A stretch of DNA of 64,000 bases from NCBI RefSeq assembly GCF_009389715.1, contig NW_024067679.1, forward strand, positions 1,034,501-1,098,500. The letters run 5' to 3'. This DNA comes from Phoenix dactylifera. Taxonomy: Eukaryota > Streptophyta > Magnoliopsida > Arecales > Arecaceae. Positions 1 through 11,683 of this stretch are shown one piece after another. Both the position numbers and the translations under genes were made by a program. Every line of letters starts with the position of its first letter. Within the stretch, counting starts at the first letter, position 1. The notes beneath the pieces are model-generated. The model was given only the letters and a program-made list of their open reading frames with translations. It was not told the DNA's origin and searched no databases.

Positions 1-879
1 TTCAGTAAATGTTTCTTTTAACAAATATTCTTCTGCAATGGTTTCAACCCATTCAACTTCTTTACTTTCTTCATGATCACTGGGTTGTTTACCTATACTA
101 AAGACGTTCAGTTCCAAGGTCATATTGCCAAAAGAAAGCTTCATGACACCATTCCTACAATTGATCAATGCATTAGAAGTTGCAAGGAATGGACGTCCTA
201 AGATGACCGGAATCTGAGATGGTGAATTGGAAGCCGGATGTGTGTCCAGTACGATAAAATCAACAGGAAAATAGAAGTTGTCTACTTGGACCAACACATT
301 TTCGATAATCCCTCTAGGGACTTTCACTGACCTGTCAGCTAATTGTAAGGTCACAGTTGTTGGCTTCAACTCACCCAAACCGAGTTGCTCATATACCGTA
401 TATGGCAACAAGTTCACACTCGCTCCTAAATCTAGCAATGCTCGCTCAATCCTAAAATTGCCAATGATGCACGAGATAGTTGGGCAACCTGGATCTTTAT
501 ATTTAGGAAGAATGTTATGCTGTAAAATTGCACTTACATTTTCAGCCAGAAATGCCTTCTTCTTGACATTTAATCGACGCTTGACAGTGCACAAATCTTT
601 CAAAAATTTTGCATATGAAGGCACTTGTTTGATTGCATCAAGAAGAGGTACATTGATTTTTACTTGCTTAAAAAGCTCAAGAATTTCAGAGTTTGGTTCA
701 AGCTTTTGCAAGGGCTTTAATCTTTGTGGAAATGGTGCAGGAAAAGGACATTTGATTTTTTTAGTAGATGTTGGTGCTTCAGTTTCTTCGTTATCCTTTT
801 CTTTTGTCTTTAAAGGGTCAGAATCAGGTATGGCTTGAGTTTGTTCTGGGACTGGTCGGTCAATAACTTTTCCACTTCA
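1..879 (-). pseudogene. Athila-type Ty3/gypsy protease region, runs off the left edge
   Basis: On the minus strand this stretch continues the polyprotein downstream of gag. Read from about 880 down to 1 it is open after one stop and holds the aspartic protease active site of plant Athila elements, DLGASVNLLP, near 425-460, followed by the usual ADRSVKVPRGI segment and a later ILGRPFL motif. The protease cuts the retroelement polyprotein during particle maturation. A TGA at 877-879 separates it from gag; the family normally has an arginine codon here (SGKV follows), so a CGA-to-TGA change is the likely cause. The reverse transcriptase and integrase must lie left of the window. Family assignment is firm; whether the rest of the element is intact cannot be seen. 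Confidence 0.85.
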
Positions 880-2309
880 CAAAGTTATTATACTCTTCGC
901 TTGTTCTTTATGCGAAGTTGAAGATGATGCATTGCTACCGCCATAGACTTGAGGGTTAGGTTGTGGTTGAGCTAGTAGCTTACCTTTCTCTTGAGCACTT
1001 AAAGCAGTGGTCAGCGTTGTCAGTTGATTTCTTAATTCATCATTGATTTTAGCTTGACCTTGCATGAAAGATTGCAAAGTTTCTTCGAGACTGGATTTTT
1101 GAGGGGGTGCGTGTGCATAATGAGGTGGCGGAGGTGGAGGAGTTGGGTTATATACTTGTTGAGGTTGGTCATTCCTCCACCTGAAATTTGGATGGTTCTT
1201 CCATCCAGGGTTGTAAGTGCCCGAAAAAGGACTATTGAAAGATTTTTGATATGTATTCATAACATTGGCCTGATCGTGCAACACTTCCTTGAATGCGGGT
1301 ATTGTGGGGTAATCAGTGATGAGATGGCCAGGCATCTCGCAAATCCTACAACACTCGTTGTTATGCTCTACGGTCTTGACGGGTTCAATCCTTCTAAGTT
1401 CAATTTCCTCTACCTTCCTAGTAAGGGCTGCCATTTTAGCCTGAATATCATCCTGAGTATTAAGGTTGTAAAGGCCCCGTGTGGAATGCTAGTAGGCTTA
1501 GGCAAAGGTTTATTCACTCTATTCCCTGTATCCCATAATTGTGCAGTCTCTGCGAGAGAGTCTAAATAGTCCCATGCCTCATCGGGTTGCTTTTCCAAAA
1601 ATAGACCATTGCACATAGTCTCTATAAATTGTTTTAATTGTGGAGACAATCCCTCGTAAAAGAAACTAATGGTTCTCCATGTTTCAAACCCATGATGAGG
1701 ACAAGAGAGTAGCAAATCTTTAAATCTCTCCCAGCATTCATAAAATGTTTCATGGTCTTTTTGTTGGAAATTACTAATGTGCCTTTTCAAAAAATTAGTC
1801 CTTTGTGCGGGAAAGAACTTTTTTAAGAATTCTCTTTGCATATCATGCCATGTTCCTAACGATCTTGGTCTCAAGGAGTTCAGCCATGTTTTGGCTTTAT
1901 CCTTCAAGGAAAAAGGAAACAAGGTTAATTTAAGGACATCTTCCGATACATTTGGCACTCTAAATGTGATGCTAATTTCCTCAAAATCCTTAAGGTGAAG
2001 ATAAGGGTTCTCGGATTCCATTCCATGATACTTTGGCAGCAATTGAATTACTCCTGGTTTGATTTCAAAGTGTCCTACATTTTCAGGAATAATCATGCAT
2101 GAAGGTTGACTAGTCCTAGTAGGATGTAAATATTGTCGAAGTGTCATAACTGGGGGTCTACCTTCATTACCATGGTGACTTCCTACATCATCATCAGCCA
2201 TCTCACCAGATCTGAGATTTTGCGAAAAAGTTTCAATAATGTGATCTAAGGAATTGTCAAAAGGTTGTCGACTCAGACATCCAGTGTTGTCCCTATTCCA
2301 ACCTAGCAT
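877..2309 (-). pseudogene. Athila-type Ty3/gypsy gag, frameshifted
   Basis: This is the capsid/nucleocapsid gene of a minus-strand Ty3/gypsy element. The first part (2309-1410) has the retrotransposon gag core, with motifs such as YLHLKDFEEI, LKDKAKTWLNSL and FYEGLSPQLKQFI. The second part (1434-877) has a damaged zinc knuckle, CRICEMPGHLITDYP, where the last cysteine has become tyrosine, and a proline-rich tail. The two parts lie in different frames that overlap at 1410-1434; a one-base change at a GGGG run near 1470 explains the shift. Translation could start at 2309 or at the in-frame MADDDVG about 36 residues later; the second looks more like the family. The gene follows the primer site and a leader of about 460 bp. 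Confidence 0.85.
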
Positions 2310-2767
2310 ACAAAATTTCAGAGTTTATTTATTTGTTTGTTTTTTTTTATTTTTTATTTTTTTAATGATTACCCTTGATCTTTTCTTAAAGTTCTTATCA
2401 ATTTTCAAGTAGCAACAAGGGTTAATGAGATATGATGATAATAAAATTCTGATTCTAAACAAAAAAATTAAACCCAGAAAATTCAAAGCAGACAGCAGCA
2501 AAGTTTATATTAATTTAATGGTCGTAAAAGTATCAGAATATCAATCAGACCGTTCGGATGAAAGAAACATGTGTCCTACAGCAGCCGACGCAATTTGAGT
2601 GCAATCAGACGGTGGATTACTCAGATATCAGAGTTTGATGCAGACTGTGTAGGGAATAAAAAAAACAGCAATAAATTTTTTTTTTTTCAGTTTTAGTTTT
2701 ACTATAATGTTCAATCTAACTGATAGGGTACTAATTAAATCTAAAACTATACTAATAACTAAGCCGT
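2310..2767 (-). other. Untranslated leader of the Athila-type element
   Basis: This AT-rich stretch lies between the primer-binding site and the gag start. It holds poly-A/poly-T runs and no coding signal on either strand beyond a short 63-codon frame at 2628-2819 that overlaps the primer site and is not credible as a gene. Confidence 0.6.
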
Positions 2768-2785
2768 TCCCCGGCAACGGCGCCA
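2768..2785 (-). promoter_or_regulatory. Primer-binding site complementary to tRNA-Asp
   Basis: On the minus strand the 18 bases read TGGCGCCGTTGCCGGGGA, the perfect complement of the 3' end of plant tRNA-Asp including CCA. This is the minus-strand DNA priming site of Athila and other plant Ty3/gypsy elements. It lies six bases inside the LTR end and fixes the orientation of the element. Confidence 0.95.
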
Positions 2786-2791
2786 AAAACT

Positions 2792-5024
2792 TGATGCAAA
2801 AATAAAATTGTTCTCCCAAGTGCAGGAGAATCGCACAAGTAGTAAATTCTCGGGAGTCCGAGGTCGAATCCTCAGGGAACGATCTATAGATTATCAGCGT
2901 AATTTTTAGATGTAATTTTCAGTTGAATAAATTTGTGGATTAAGATGATGTTTTGAAGTTTAGAGAAACTAATTAATAGATTAAGTTCGATAATAAAGAG
3001 ATGGTTAGGGATCCGGAATCTCTCTTGACAATAATACATTCAAGATATAAACTCTACGGTTTCTGATTTAAAAGTTCAAATGTAGGATAGATCTAATCAT
3101 GGAATATATTGTTTGAACACACGAACTCAATTTCTAAGCATTCGTCGTGCCGGTTATGTCTACGACAAATCAAATAATAAAGTAATCCATGCATCAATAG
3201 ATATAAACCATTAAAGAACTATCTACAATATAGGCAAGCAAGAAACCAAAACATATCAAAAGATCTAAATTGAATAGAACAATAGTTTAGAGTTTACTCC
3301 AAGAAAGTAACAATCAAGGGTTCTCCCATCACCCTAGACCAAAGGGATTAGCCGGCTATCAATATGAAAAAAATCTCCCCTGTTCCTCTTCTTTCTCTCT
3401 TTTTTTTTTCTTTTTATTTTCGGAAACAGGACATGCCCTGTTTCCTCTCTTTCTTTTTTTTTTTCTTCTTCTTTTTCGAATGGGGCTGAGATTCTTCTTT
3501 CTTTCAATGAATGCCAGCCCCCTGTTTCCGAAAAGAGAGTCCTTTATACCTCTCGATGGACTCCCTGATCACACGGGATGCTCCTCTCGTGCTGGCTGCC
3601 GAGTATCCCGGACGCGGAGAGGCTGTGATTGCGGGATCTTTGGTTGCGGCAATCTGAGATTTGGATGCTGGCTGGCCGCGAACGTGGCAGGCAGGGAAGC
3701 TTCACAGAAATCGGGATCTTCGGTAAGGGAGGAAGGCTGATCGCAGGAGGCAGCTGAGATCCTCTGTGAATGTGGAAGCTTGGGGCTTGAACACTTGGGA
3801 TCGTTTGGAATGCGCGTGGACTCGGAAGCGAGCTGATATTCCGGAAGATTGCAATCGCCATGGGATGCGGAAATGCTGGGATTCGGATGGAGGTTTGGAG
3901 CTGGGATCACGGACGTGGCCTGCAAGGAAGACGGAAGAGATCTGAGGGGGTTGATCACGGACGGCTGGGAGCTGATCACACGCGGACGCTGACCGATGGT
4001 GTGAACTGCGGATGAGGCGGAATCTGGGAGAAGCTTCACGGGAGGTTGCGGACGTTGGCTCACGGACGCGGGGAATGTCTGGGCGAGGTTGGATCGCGGT
4101 GGATTTTTGCACGCGGACGGCTGGAAATTTAGCTGGGATGCGGGATCTGCAAGGAAGACGATGATGTTGTTTTGTGAGCTGCTCTGTTTTGTTTCCGTGA
4201 AGTCTGGAAAGCTTCGATTCGGCTGACGGCTTGGGAGGAAATCTGGGAACGACTGGATTCTATTCCGAAGAAGGGCAAAGCTGGATTCGTGAGCAGACGT
4301 TGAGGTCCGGTGATGATGCGGAGATGAAGATGCTGGCAAATAATCTGGAAGGGGCCTTGAATCACGGATGGTTGTTACCTTTGTTTCGGAACAAGGGAAG
4401 AGGATGCAAGAGATTCATCCGAATGCTGGGATTTGTTGATAGATGCTGAACGGATGAAAGCGGGATGAGCTGGGGCTTTATTACGAAGGGAGAGGATGCT
4501 GGGATTTGGATGATCAGAATAAAAATGAGAGCCGGAGCTGGTTGGGAGATGGGATAAAGATGAACTCGATGTGGACGACGACACGGACGCGAGGGGAAGT
4601 TTAAATATGAGCGTGGGAAGGATGACGTGGATGCAAGATGAATGACTGAGATGGCTTGCAATTGGAATTGTGGTAGTGTAGCTTGGATAAGGTACGGAGC
4701 ACGGGAGAAGACAAGTGAACCTTGGGGTGGCCATGTGTTGAAAAGGAAAATTGGGGTCGACTCTAATTGGTTAGGAAAATCCGATTCATGGGGTGCATGC
4801 GATTGGGTTCAGGGATCATCCCAGGTGAATTTGATTCGACCTGCATACATTAGACTCAATCAGTAAATAAATAAGTAAAACTTGAATTACCTTTAATACT
4901 TTATTAAAATGCAATGATGAAGGTGACACATTTTTTTTAAGTTAAATTCACAAAATATATGAATTAAAATAATGATAAGTGCTATGAATAAGATATTAGT
5001 TTATGCATTATTTAGCACTTATCA
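2792..5024 (-). mobile_element. 5' LTR of the Athila-type element
   Basis: The LTR is about 2.23 kb. On the minus strand it begins TGATAAGTGC at 5024 and ends TTTTGCATCA at 2792, directly before the tRNA-Asp primer site, so both termini have the expected TG...CA form. The middle (3480-4700) is GC-richer and open in several frames, but these frames show no recognisable protein. The partner LTR is outside the window. The right boundary cuts abruptly into gag-like sequence of another Ty3/gypsy element, so the five bases after it (TCTAC) are the expected target duplication; this cannot be checked without the left end. Confidence 0.8.
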
Positions 5025-6660
5025 TCTACCCGGAGTCGTCCGACGAAGAAGATAAAGGATTGGCCTTCGGCGAGTTCAACGGGCTGCAACAAAGGCACAA
5101 CACAAATTCCGCAGGTTATAGATCCAAAAGGATTGAACGGAACCGTGTCACCTCCGATTATCGTTTGAAGCTAGATCTTCCTACTTTCAATGGCAATCTA
5201 CACATCGAAGGTTTTCTGGATTGGATGGCTGAGGTCGAAAAGTTCTTCGATTACATGGAGATCCCAGATTAGGAGAAGATGAAGCTTGTTGCATACAAAT
5301 TAAAAGGTGGAGCATCTGCATGGTAGGAGTAATTACAACACAATCGTATGCGGCAAGGAAGATGCAGGTCATCACTTGGCGCAAGATGAAGCAGCATTTG
5401 CATGGTCAATTTTTCTTGTCCGACTACGAGCAAACGCTATATAACCAGTATCAAAATTACTGACAGGGTCCTCGGACGGTGACCGAGTACACCCATGAAT
5501 TCAACCATCTCAACGCCCGTAACAATCTGACGGAGATGGAAAATTAGGAGGTGGCAAGGTACATCGGAGGATTGAAGCCAACTATCCAAGATTAGGTGGA
5601 TCTACATCCGGTGTGGAGCCTATCTGAAGCCACAAGTTTGGCCATAAAACTCGAGGGACATGCGGCCCGAAAATTGAGCCAGTTTCAGCCCACGATTCGG
5701 GCATCTTCACACTCCACCATGGTAAAGCAGAAGGCCATTGATGTGGTGGCCACTTTGGGCCAACCGCCACCAACATCCACGACCAGAAGTGTTGAAAATT
5801 TTAGCAAATAGCTGGAGGCACCGAAAGGTAGCAGAAACTCCTACGAAAAGTCTATGCCCGTCAAATGTTATAGGTGTCAGGAGGTTCGGCATCGATCTAA
5901 TGAGTGTCCAAAGTGGCGATCAGTCTATATGATTGAGACAGCTGAAGAAGAAGGAAAAAACCACAAGGATGAAGGACAAGAAGATGAGGAGTAGTCCGAG
6001 GATGACAACATTATGGTGACGACACATGATCATGGGACTCCAGCTACCTTTGTAGTTCAGCATATATTATTCTGTCCAAGAAGGGAGGAGATATCGCAAT
6101 GCCATAGCATCTTCAAGACCCATTGTACAATCAATAATATGGTGTGCCACATGATCATCGATGGTGGCAGCAGCGAGAATATTGTCTCTTCAGCACTGGT
6201 CCACGCCATGAAGTTGAAGACGGACAAACACCTGTCGCCTTACAAGATCGGGCGGATCAAGAAAGGTGCAGAAATAAGAGTGGATAAGGTTTGTAGGGTG
6301 CCATTGTCCATTGGGCGGTACTACAAGGACGAGGTAGTGTGCGACGTGGTCGACATGAATGCATGTCATATGCTACTCGGACATCCGTGGCAATATGACA
6401 CAGACGTGACGTATAGGGGTCGAGATAACACTTACCTATTTCGATGGCACGGTAAGAAAATTCTTCTAGTGCCGATGAATGAAAGACCTACTCCCAAAGC
6501 TTCTAAAGTGGAGGAAAAATCTTTCCTCATGGTCCCAGAAGAGCAGTTTGTGGAAGATCTCAAGGAGACTAACGAGATCGTGGTGTTGGTCGACAAAGGA
6601 GAGGACACCCCTACCCCACAACAAGTACCGAAAGACTTTAGTGTGATGAACCAGATTTTG
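5025..6660 (+). pseudogene. Gag and protease remnant of an older Ty3/gypsy element
   Basis: The plus strand encodes a decayed gag followed by an aspartic protease. Gag begins around 5150 ([17 protein letters not shown]), and a zinc knuckle lies near 5860-5910 (CYRCQEVRHRSNEC). The protease begins around 6140 with active site [12 protein letters not shown] and continues with [17 protein letters not shown], a chromovirus-like signature. Several stops interrupt gag; most read TAG where the family has tryptophan, as expected of G-to-A decay. The start is missing because the Athila-type LTR was inserted at 5024. From about 6660 the frame runs without a break into H+-ATPase sequence instead of reverse transcriptase. 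Confidence 0.8.
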
Positions 6661-7422
6661 AACATCTGCATCATTGAAGAGAACAATACCGGCAATGCAA
6701 CAGCCACCCTCATGGCTAGCCTCGCGCCAAAAGCCAAGATGCTCAGGGGTGGCAGGTGGAAAGAGGAGGAACCGGCTATTCTTGCCCTAGAGGACATTAT
6801 TAGCATCAAGCATGGGGATATCATCCCCGCGGATGCCCGTCTCCTTGATGGAGATCTACTGAAAATTGATCAGTCTGCCCATACTGAAGAATCGCTATCT
6901 GTTGCCAAAGGTTCAGGTGATGGTGTATACTCTGGTTCCATATGCAAGCAAGGTGAGATCGAGGTTGTCGTTATTGCTATGGGTGTTTAAACTTTCTTTG
7001 GCAAGGTTGCCCATCTTGTAGACTCGACGAACCAAGTTGGTCACTTCCAAAAGGTCTTGACTGCAACGGGAATGTGTATCAAGATTATTGTTATGCATCC
7101 AATCCAAGACAGGGCCTATCTCCCTGAAATTGATAATCTCTTGGTTCTGCTTATTGGAGGGAACCTCATAGCCATGCCCATAGTTCTGGCTGTGATGATG
7201 GCTATTGGCTCTCATGCCTGGCTCAGCAGGGGCCAGGGAGCCATTACAAAGAGAAGGACTGTAATTGAAGAAATGGCCAATGTGGATGTTCTTTGCTGTG
7301 ACGAAAGAGGAACTCTTACTCTGAACAAGCTAACAGTGGACAACAACTTTATTGAGGTTTTTGCAAATGGTGTAACCTTAGACACTGTAATTCTAATGGC
7401 TGCTAGAGCCTCAAAAACTGAG
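6661..7422 (+). pseudogene. Captured plasma-membrane H+-ATPase fragment inside a Ty3/gypsy element
   Basis: About 250 codons match the plant P3A proton pump, from just before the first cytoplasmic loop ([10 protein letters not shown]) through the actuator domain ([17 protein letters not shown]), the [13 protein letters not shown] segment, the helix region NLLVLLIGG, and past the phosphorylation site. The normal pump uses ATP to export protons across the plasma membrane. Key sites are broken: TGES reads TEES, and the phosphorylation motif DKTGT reads DERGT. There is a TAA at 6988-6990 and an in-frame loss of about 11 residues near 7065. No intron-like gap is visible although plant genes of this family are split by many introns, which suggests capture from a spliced transcript. 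It replaces the reverse transcriptase and integrase. Confidence 0.88.
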
Positions 7423-7579
7423 AAGCCGTTGTATCCAAACATTAACTCGAGGGCGAGTTATCTTCAAGTGGAGGGGACTAATGCAGGACAGATTTCTTCC
7501 ACGGAACAGAGCTGTGGAACAGAGGAATCGAGCGAGGACATTGCAGTTATGAAGATTTGATTCCTCTTCTTCGTGGGGG
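7423..7579 (+). other. 3' tail of the Ty3/gypsy element with polypurine tract
   Basis: After the ATPase similarity stops at ARASKTE the frame stays open to the TGA at 7558-7560 with [11 protein letters not shown] and an acidic tail, which resemble the end of a plant gypsy polyprotein. GTGGGGG at 7573-7579 is the likely polypurine tract that primes plus-strand DNA. Assignment is by position and resemblance only. Confidence 0.5.
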
Positions 7580-8212
7580 TGTTTGGATCAATCTCACTCA
7601 AGGAGAGATCAATCCCACGCTCCAAAAGAGTCGAATCAGATTAGTTTGCTTCTGAATTTTGGTTTAATCAAGCTAGTTTAGAGTCTTTGTTTAGTTGTTG
7701 AATTTAGTCTTGTTTTGGTTCTGAATTTAGTTGGGATTAAGAGTCCTTGTTGATTTAGGATTTGCTTTGTGTTGAGTCCCATTGTTTAGGTTTAGGATGA
7801 GCCTGTAATCCTATAAAAGGATTGCTAGAAGAGTCGTGCTCTTCTTCTTCTTATTTTGATGTTTTCAACCGCCATTAAGAAAGGAATGAAAGCTCTGTTT
7901 CATGGAGCATTTGAATCCCTTGTTTTTCGAATCTTTTGAACCAGGTTCCTTGCAGGAGGATTGATCATCTTCACCACTATTTCTGCTCTATTTCGAGCCA
8001 GCAAACAACCACTTTTGGGATTCAAAGCTTAGCCCATGATCTGAGTTTCTATTCCTTAAATTCAGCCGGGCTTGTGAATCCAACTTCCACGCTTCCCCGC
8101 ATCAAGTATAAATATTGGATTTGCACTCTGTATCAGAATTATTTGATAATCAATTCAATAAATTTTATCTTTTATCTTTAATCTAGTTTTTATCCTAGGA
8201 GCACGCGTAACT
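7580..8212 (+). mobile_element. 3' LTR of the older Ty3/gypsy element (right end approximate)
   Basis: The LTR starts TGTTTGGATC right after the purine tract. It has a core promoter, CCTATAAAAGGA, near 7809-7820, followed by the pyrimidine-rich start-site region typical of an LTR. The right end is placed near the segment TCCTAGGAGCACGCG at about 8190-8212 because plant chromovirus LTRs often end that way, but there is no second LTR in the window to confirm it. Confidence 0.55.
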
Positions 8213-9800
8213 TAACTTTTTTATTATAATCCAGCGCGCTCAGTGCTATACTCCCTTATCCACCTTCAAATGGTGGTGAAAGTTCTTGAAGGTTAAACCA
8301 TCTAGATTCATGCTACTCTCTATCCTTCATTCAATCCTCCTCATTATCTTTCTAATTGATTAGATGTCAATGGCATGCCCATGCACACCAACCTCATTAC
8401 TATGGAAGATTAAATGCCTTTCTCCACCAGTCAACTAAGTTTTCTGCAACCCCGAGTTTTTTGGTGTTGGCATAGATGGGATGCAAAATGCCAAAAGTAA
8501 TGTTAATTTCAACAGTAATGTAAATTTCTCTTAATAGCTTAAAAATGATCTTTTCGTGGAGCATAAATTTATGAAATCTAATTAATGGTGAATGCAATCA
8601 AGTTTGGTGAAAATGAGGTATTGAAAAGCTCCAGTAATACGGTGAACTATTGATAAAACTAATTAATAGTAAAAGAAATATCATGCCTGGTGAAGGCGAG
8701 ATAATGAATAGCTTCAACAATACTACTTTATGCGGTGGCAGTAGATAATGAAGCACTTGTTGATTGTAAGAGACCAATTTTTAGGGCTAACAAGAGTGGC
8801 CACAAGTTTAGCATCTCACAAACATCAACTACATCGAAGCAAGTCTATAGCACACTTAGTTTAATGAAGAAATAAACCCTCGTCATTAAATGAAGCAAAG
8901 GTGCCCCAAAAATAATCAAGGGCCAAAAGTTATCATGGCAAAGTCAAATTTGAGCCTCAAAATAAATCATGGCGGTAAATCGTTAATGCCAAAATCACAA
9001 ATTTTTTGTCATGAAAAAAATTACTTTCCTAGCAAAAAAAAATAATGCACGCGACCCTCAAAGCTAACTTTTTGAGATAAAATAGATGTTTAGGCAATGT
9101 TGTTTACTCAATTTTAGTGACAAATTATTTTATCACGAATTATATATGTGTTAGCAACAAATTTATTTCATTACAAAATAATATTTTGCGACGAATTACT
9201 ATTTTCAACGATAAGGCATTGGCATCTGAGAATCTAACCATGGCTAATGGGAGATGGGTTTAAAAGTTGCTAAAGTTTTTTATTCCCACTGGATGATGTT
9301 GCAAGCTATTATTAGGTAGTCTATATTCCTAGTTTGTACAACCGTCCTATCTAATAATTTCTTGAGTCCACACAAATAAATATGGACAAAATCTTCTCCT
9401 ATTTCTGCTACCATTTCAGCATTATGCAACATTGTTCTGTTCATTTGTAGCTTAGAGAATTTCTCCTTTCTTTCTTTCTTTATGGCAAGCGGACAGACAA
9501 TCTCAAGAGCATCCAGAAAACGCATGTGAATGGAAACATTAGTTCACCTTCCTACCATTCAAATTAACACGAAACTCTCATCTCACTACGCTTCAAAACC
9601 TCCATAGGCGCACCGTTCGTCTGGGCCCGGGCAATTTAGTAGCTGTGCGAGTGCCATCTTATCTTCCTGCATGGACAGCTCTTGTCATATCACGCAGGAG
9701 ATCCAATTGGATTGAGTAATTCTAAGCTACAGGATTTCCTTCAACTATTTACACAATCGGTTCTTTTAATCTTTTTACAGCACAATTTTATGCGAATGTA
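8213..9800. other. Non-coding spacer
   Basis: I see no supported gene. The sequence is AT-rich. Between about 9060 and 9215 it repeats short motifs such as GCGACGAATT and AGTGACAAATT that resemble the subterminal repeats of small DNA transposons, but no terminal inverted repeats could be fixed. A minus-strand frame of 81 codons at 9280-9525 has no recognisable motif. Confidence 0.4.
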
Positions 9801-9935
9801 TACACCATAGTTTATGGAGCAGAATTCAATATTTTAAAGAATCAGCAATGGACTCTGCTTTTCTTTCCCCCTTTTTAACCCAAGGCTACTCGATCACCAG
9901 AGTTTAGATTGCTGGAGCATTTCATCACCTCGCTG

Positions 9936-11172
9936 CTACTGCGGTTGCCCGGCGGATTCCCGGTACTTCTCGTGGAAGTCGAAGTCATGCGGCCAGGGGA
10001 TCAAGCTTCGGGTCGGGAAGCAGCAGTCGCAGTCCACCGGGCACCGCTGCGGCCACTCCCACGACGACCCCGGCGGCGGCGGCGGCAGCGGCGACTCCCC
10101 GGGCTCCCCCCGCCCCCCCGAAGCCGCGTCACGAAGCGGCCCCCAGCACTCCACCCTGTTGAACTCCGGCAGGTTAGAGTGGAAATAGACCCACACCAGA
10201 GCCTCCTCCAGTTCCGGGTAATTGTTGAGCAGATTCCTATCTCCATGAACAAACGCCTCCAACACCTACAAATTAAAACGCACATCAAATAACAACAGAA
10301 TCCGAAAGAGAAAGGACATAGTCCAAGGATGTTAAAAAAATAAAAATAAAAAAAGGGCAAAGAGAATTGTATTTTTAGAAGTAGCATTTATATAGGATTA
10401 AACCAATTAAGCTTGGCACAATCAATTATAAAACAATTGAGATAAAATTTGATAAAGCTGGCTAAATTTGGTATAATCCATCAATCAATGATTCTAACAA
10501 ATTGAATGAGGGCGCACTACTGGGAGTTCCTTGCAGAAGATGTAGTGACGGAGGTTGGCGATGAGGTCGAGGAGGAAGTGGCCGCCGCTGATATGGCAGT
10601 GGACGTGGAGGGACATCTTGCCCTGGACCTTCTTCCACTCTGCCACCACCTCATCCCTCTGAAGCCGGTTGTACCAGCCCTTGAGCTGTTGTTGGATTAC
10701 GCAAATAACCGAGTAAGTACAAGTCTCTTTCTTTTTCTTTGGATTCTATGAGTTGAGGAGAAGGGTGGTGGTTGCAATAAAACCTGGGCGCGGTTGATGG
10801 TGTTGGAGATGGCGAGGGTGAGCTTGGCGGTGATGTCGCTGTGGGTGAGGGTGTAGGTCCGGGGGAGCTTCCCGGGGTGCTTCTCCTCATCGACTCCGAG
10901 GAACGATACCTTCAACTTGGACGCCTCGAAGATCGCCGGCCCAAATAACCTCGCCGCCTATTAGAATCAAATCAAATCATATCAACTCCTCGAGTTAGTT
11001 ATGTAGAAAGAGGAGACGAGAGGAATTCGAAAAGCTAGCTCACCGGAACGATGGCTCGTTTTCGTCTAGGCCGCTTCCCAAGGAGGAGGAAGGGGGTTCT
11101 CTTGAGATCCAAGGAAGAAGGGTGTTGCTTTAATTGGGTAGGAACCAGGAACAGAGTAGTGCTGCACCCCAT
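9936..11172 (-). CDS. SGR: STAY-GREEN protein, chlorophyll a magnesium dechelatase (four exons)
   Basis: The gene has four exons: 11172-11044, 10957-10784, 10685-10518 and 10265-9936. All introns are GT-AG and lie between complete codons; the product is 266 residues. The enzyme removes magnesium from chlorophyll a to give pheophytin a, the first committed step of chlorophyll breakdown, at the thylakoid, where it also gathers the other breakdown enzymes. Residues 1-43 look like a chloroplast transit peptide (basic, Ser/Thr/Leu-rich). The family core follows: AARLFGPAIFEASKLKV, FLGVDEEKHPGK, YTLTHSDITAKLTLAIS, GWYNRLQRDEVVAEW, SLHVHCHISGGHFLLDL and FNRVECWGPL. The cysteine-rich C-terminus (Cys232, 236, 238, 239 then Phe-Pro) separates true SGR from the SGR-like form, which lacks it. 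The third donor reads GTGCGC, weaker than usual, and could shift by three bases. The gene looks intact. Confidence 0.95.
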
Positions 11173-11683
11173 CCTGTATGGCCTTCAAAATGGGGAAACT
11201 GGGAATAGAGCACAAAGAAAACTATAAGAAGAATAGGAAGGAAGAGAAAAATAGCGTGGAAATTGGAGATTCCAAGGCTAGGAGAGAAGTTGGACAGAGT
11301 CAAGGCTCTCTCTAATTTTCCACAGATTTGATGGGAGTAGGTTTCTGTCTGGGATACTATCGCGTGTGCCGAGGGCTGAGGCTATAGGATGTAGACGAAA
11401 TATATGGGAACTGCGGGAGAGATCTAGAGCCTTTGCTTTCTTCGTTGCTTACGGGGAGACGACAGCTCCGGGCATCTCGGTGGGAGTATGCGTGTGGGAA
11501 TGGTGATCGCGCGAGACTTGGCGGCTGCTTTTTTGTTCTAGCTTTGAAGCAAAACTTCCACGCTGTCTTCATTTTTTCAGCTAAAAGACGAAGAGGCCTT
11601 GTCTTGGTGCAACCTGGAGAGTTAAAACCAGCACGTAAAGTAAAACTAAGAGATTTGAGGTTCTGAATGCAAATATACAAAGT
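11173..11683 (-). promoter_or_regulatory. Upstream region of STAY-GREEN
   Basis: About 0.5 kb separates the STAY-GREEN start codon from the repeat element. On the minus strand CATATATTTC at about 11398-11407 could be a TATA box some 230 bp before the start codon. That position suits a leader of roughly 200 bp, but nothing else in the sequence confirms it. Confidence 0.3.

Noticed and set aside
3544..4734. Several minus-strand open frames of 78-256 codons
   Set aside because: They lie in the middle of the Athila-type LTR, overlap each other in different frames, are rich in Ser/Pro/Arg from skewed composition, and show no family motif.
9909..10292. 127-codon plus-strand frame over the last exon of STAY-GREEN
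   Set aside because: It is antisense to a well-supported exon and is Arg/Pro-rich from GC skew.
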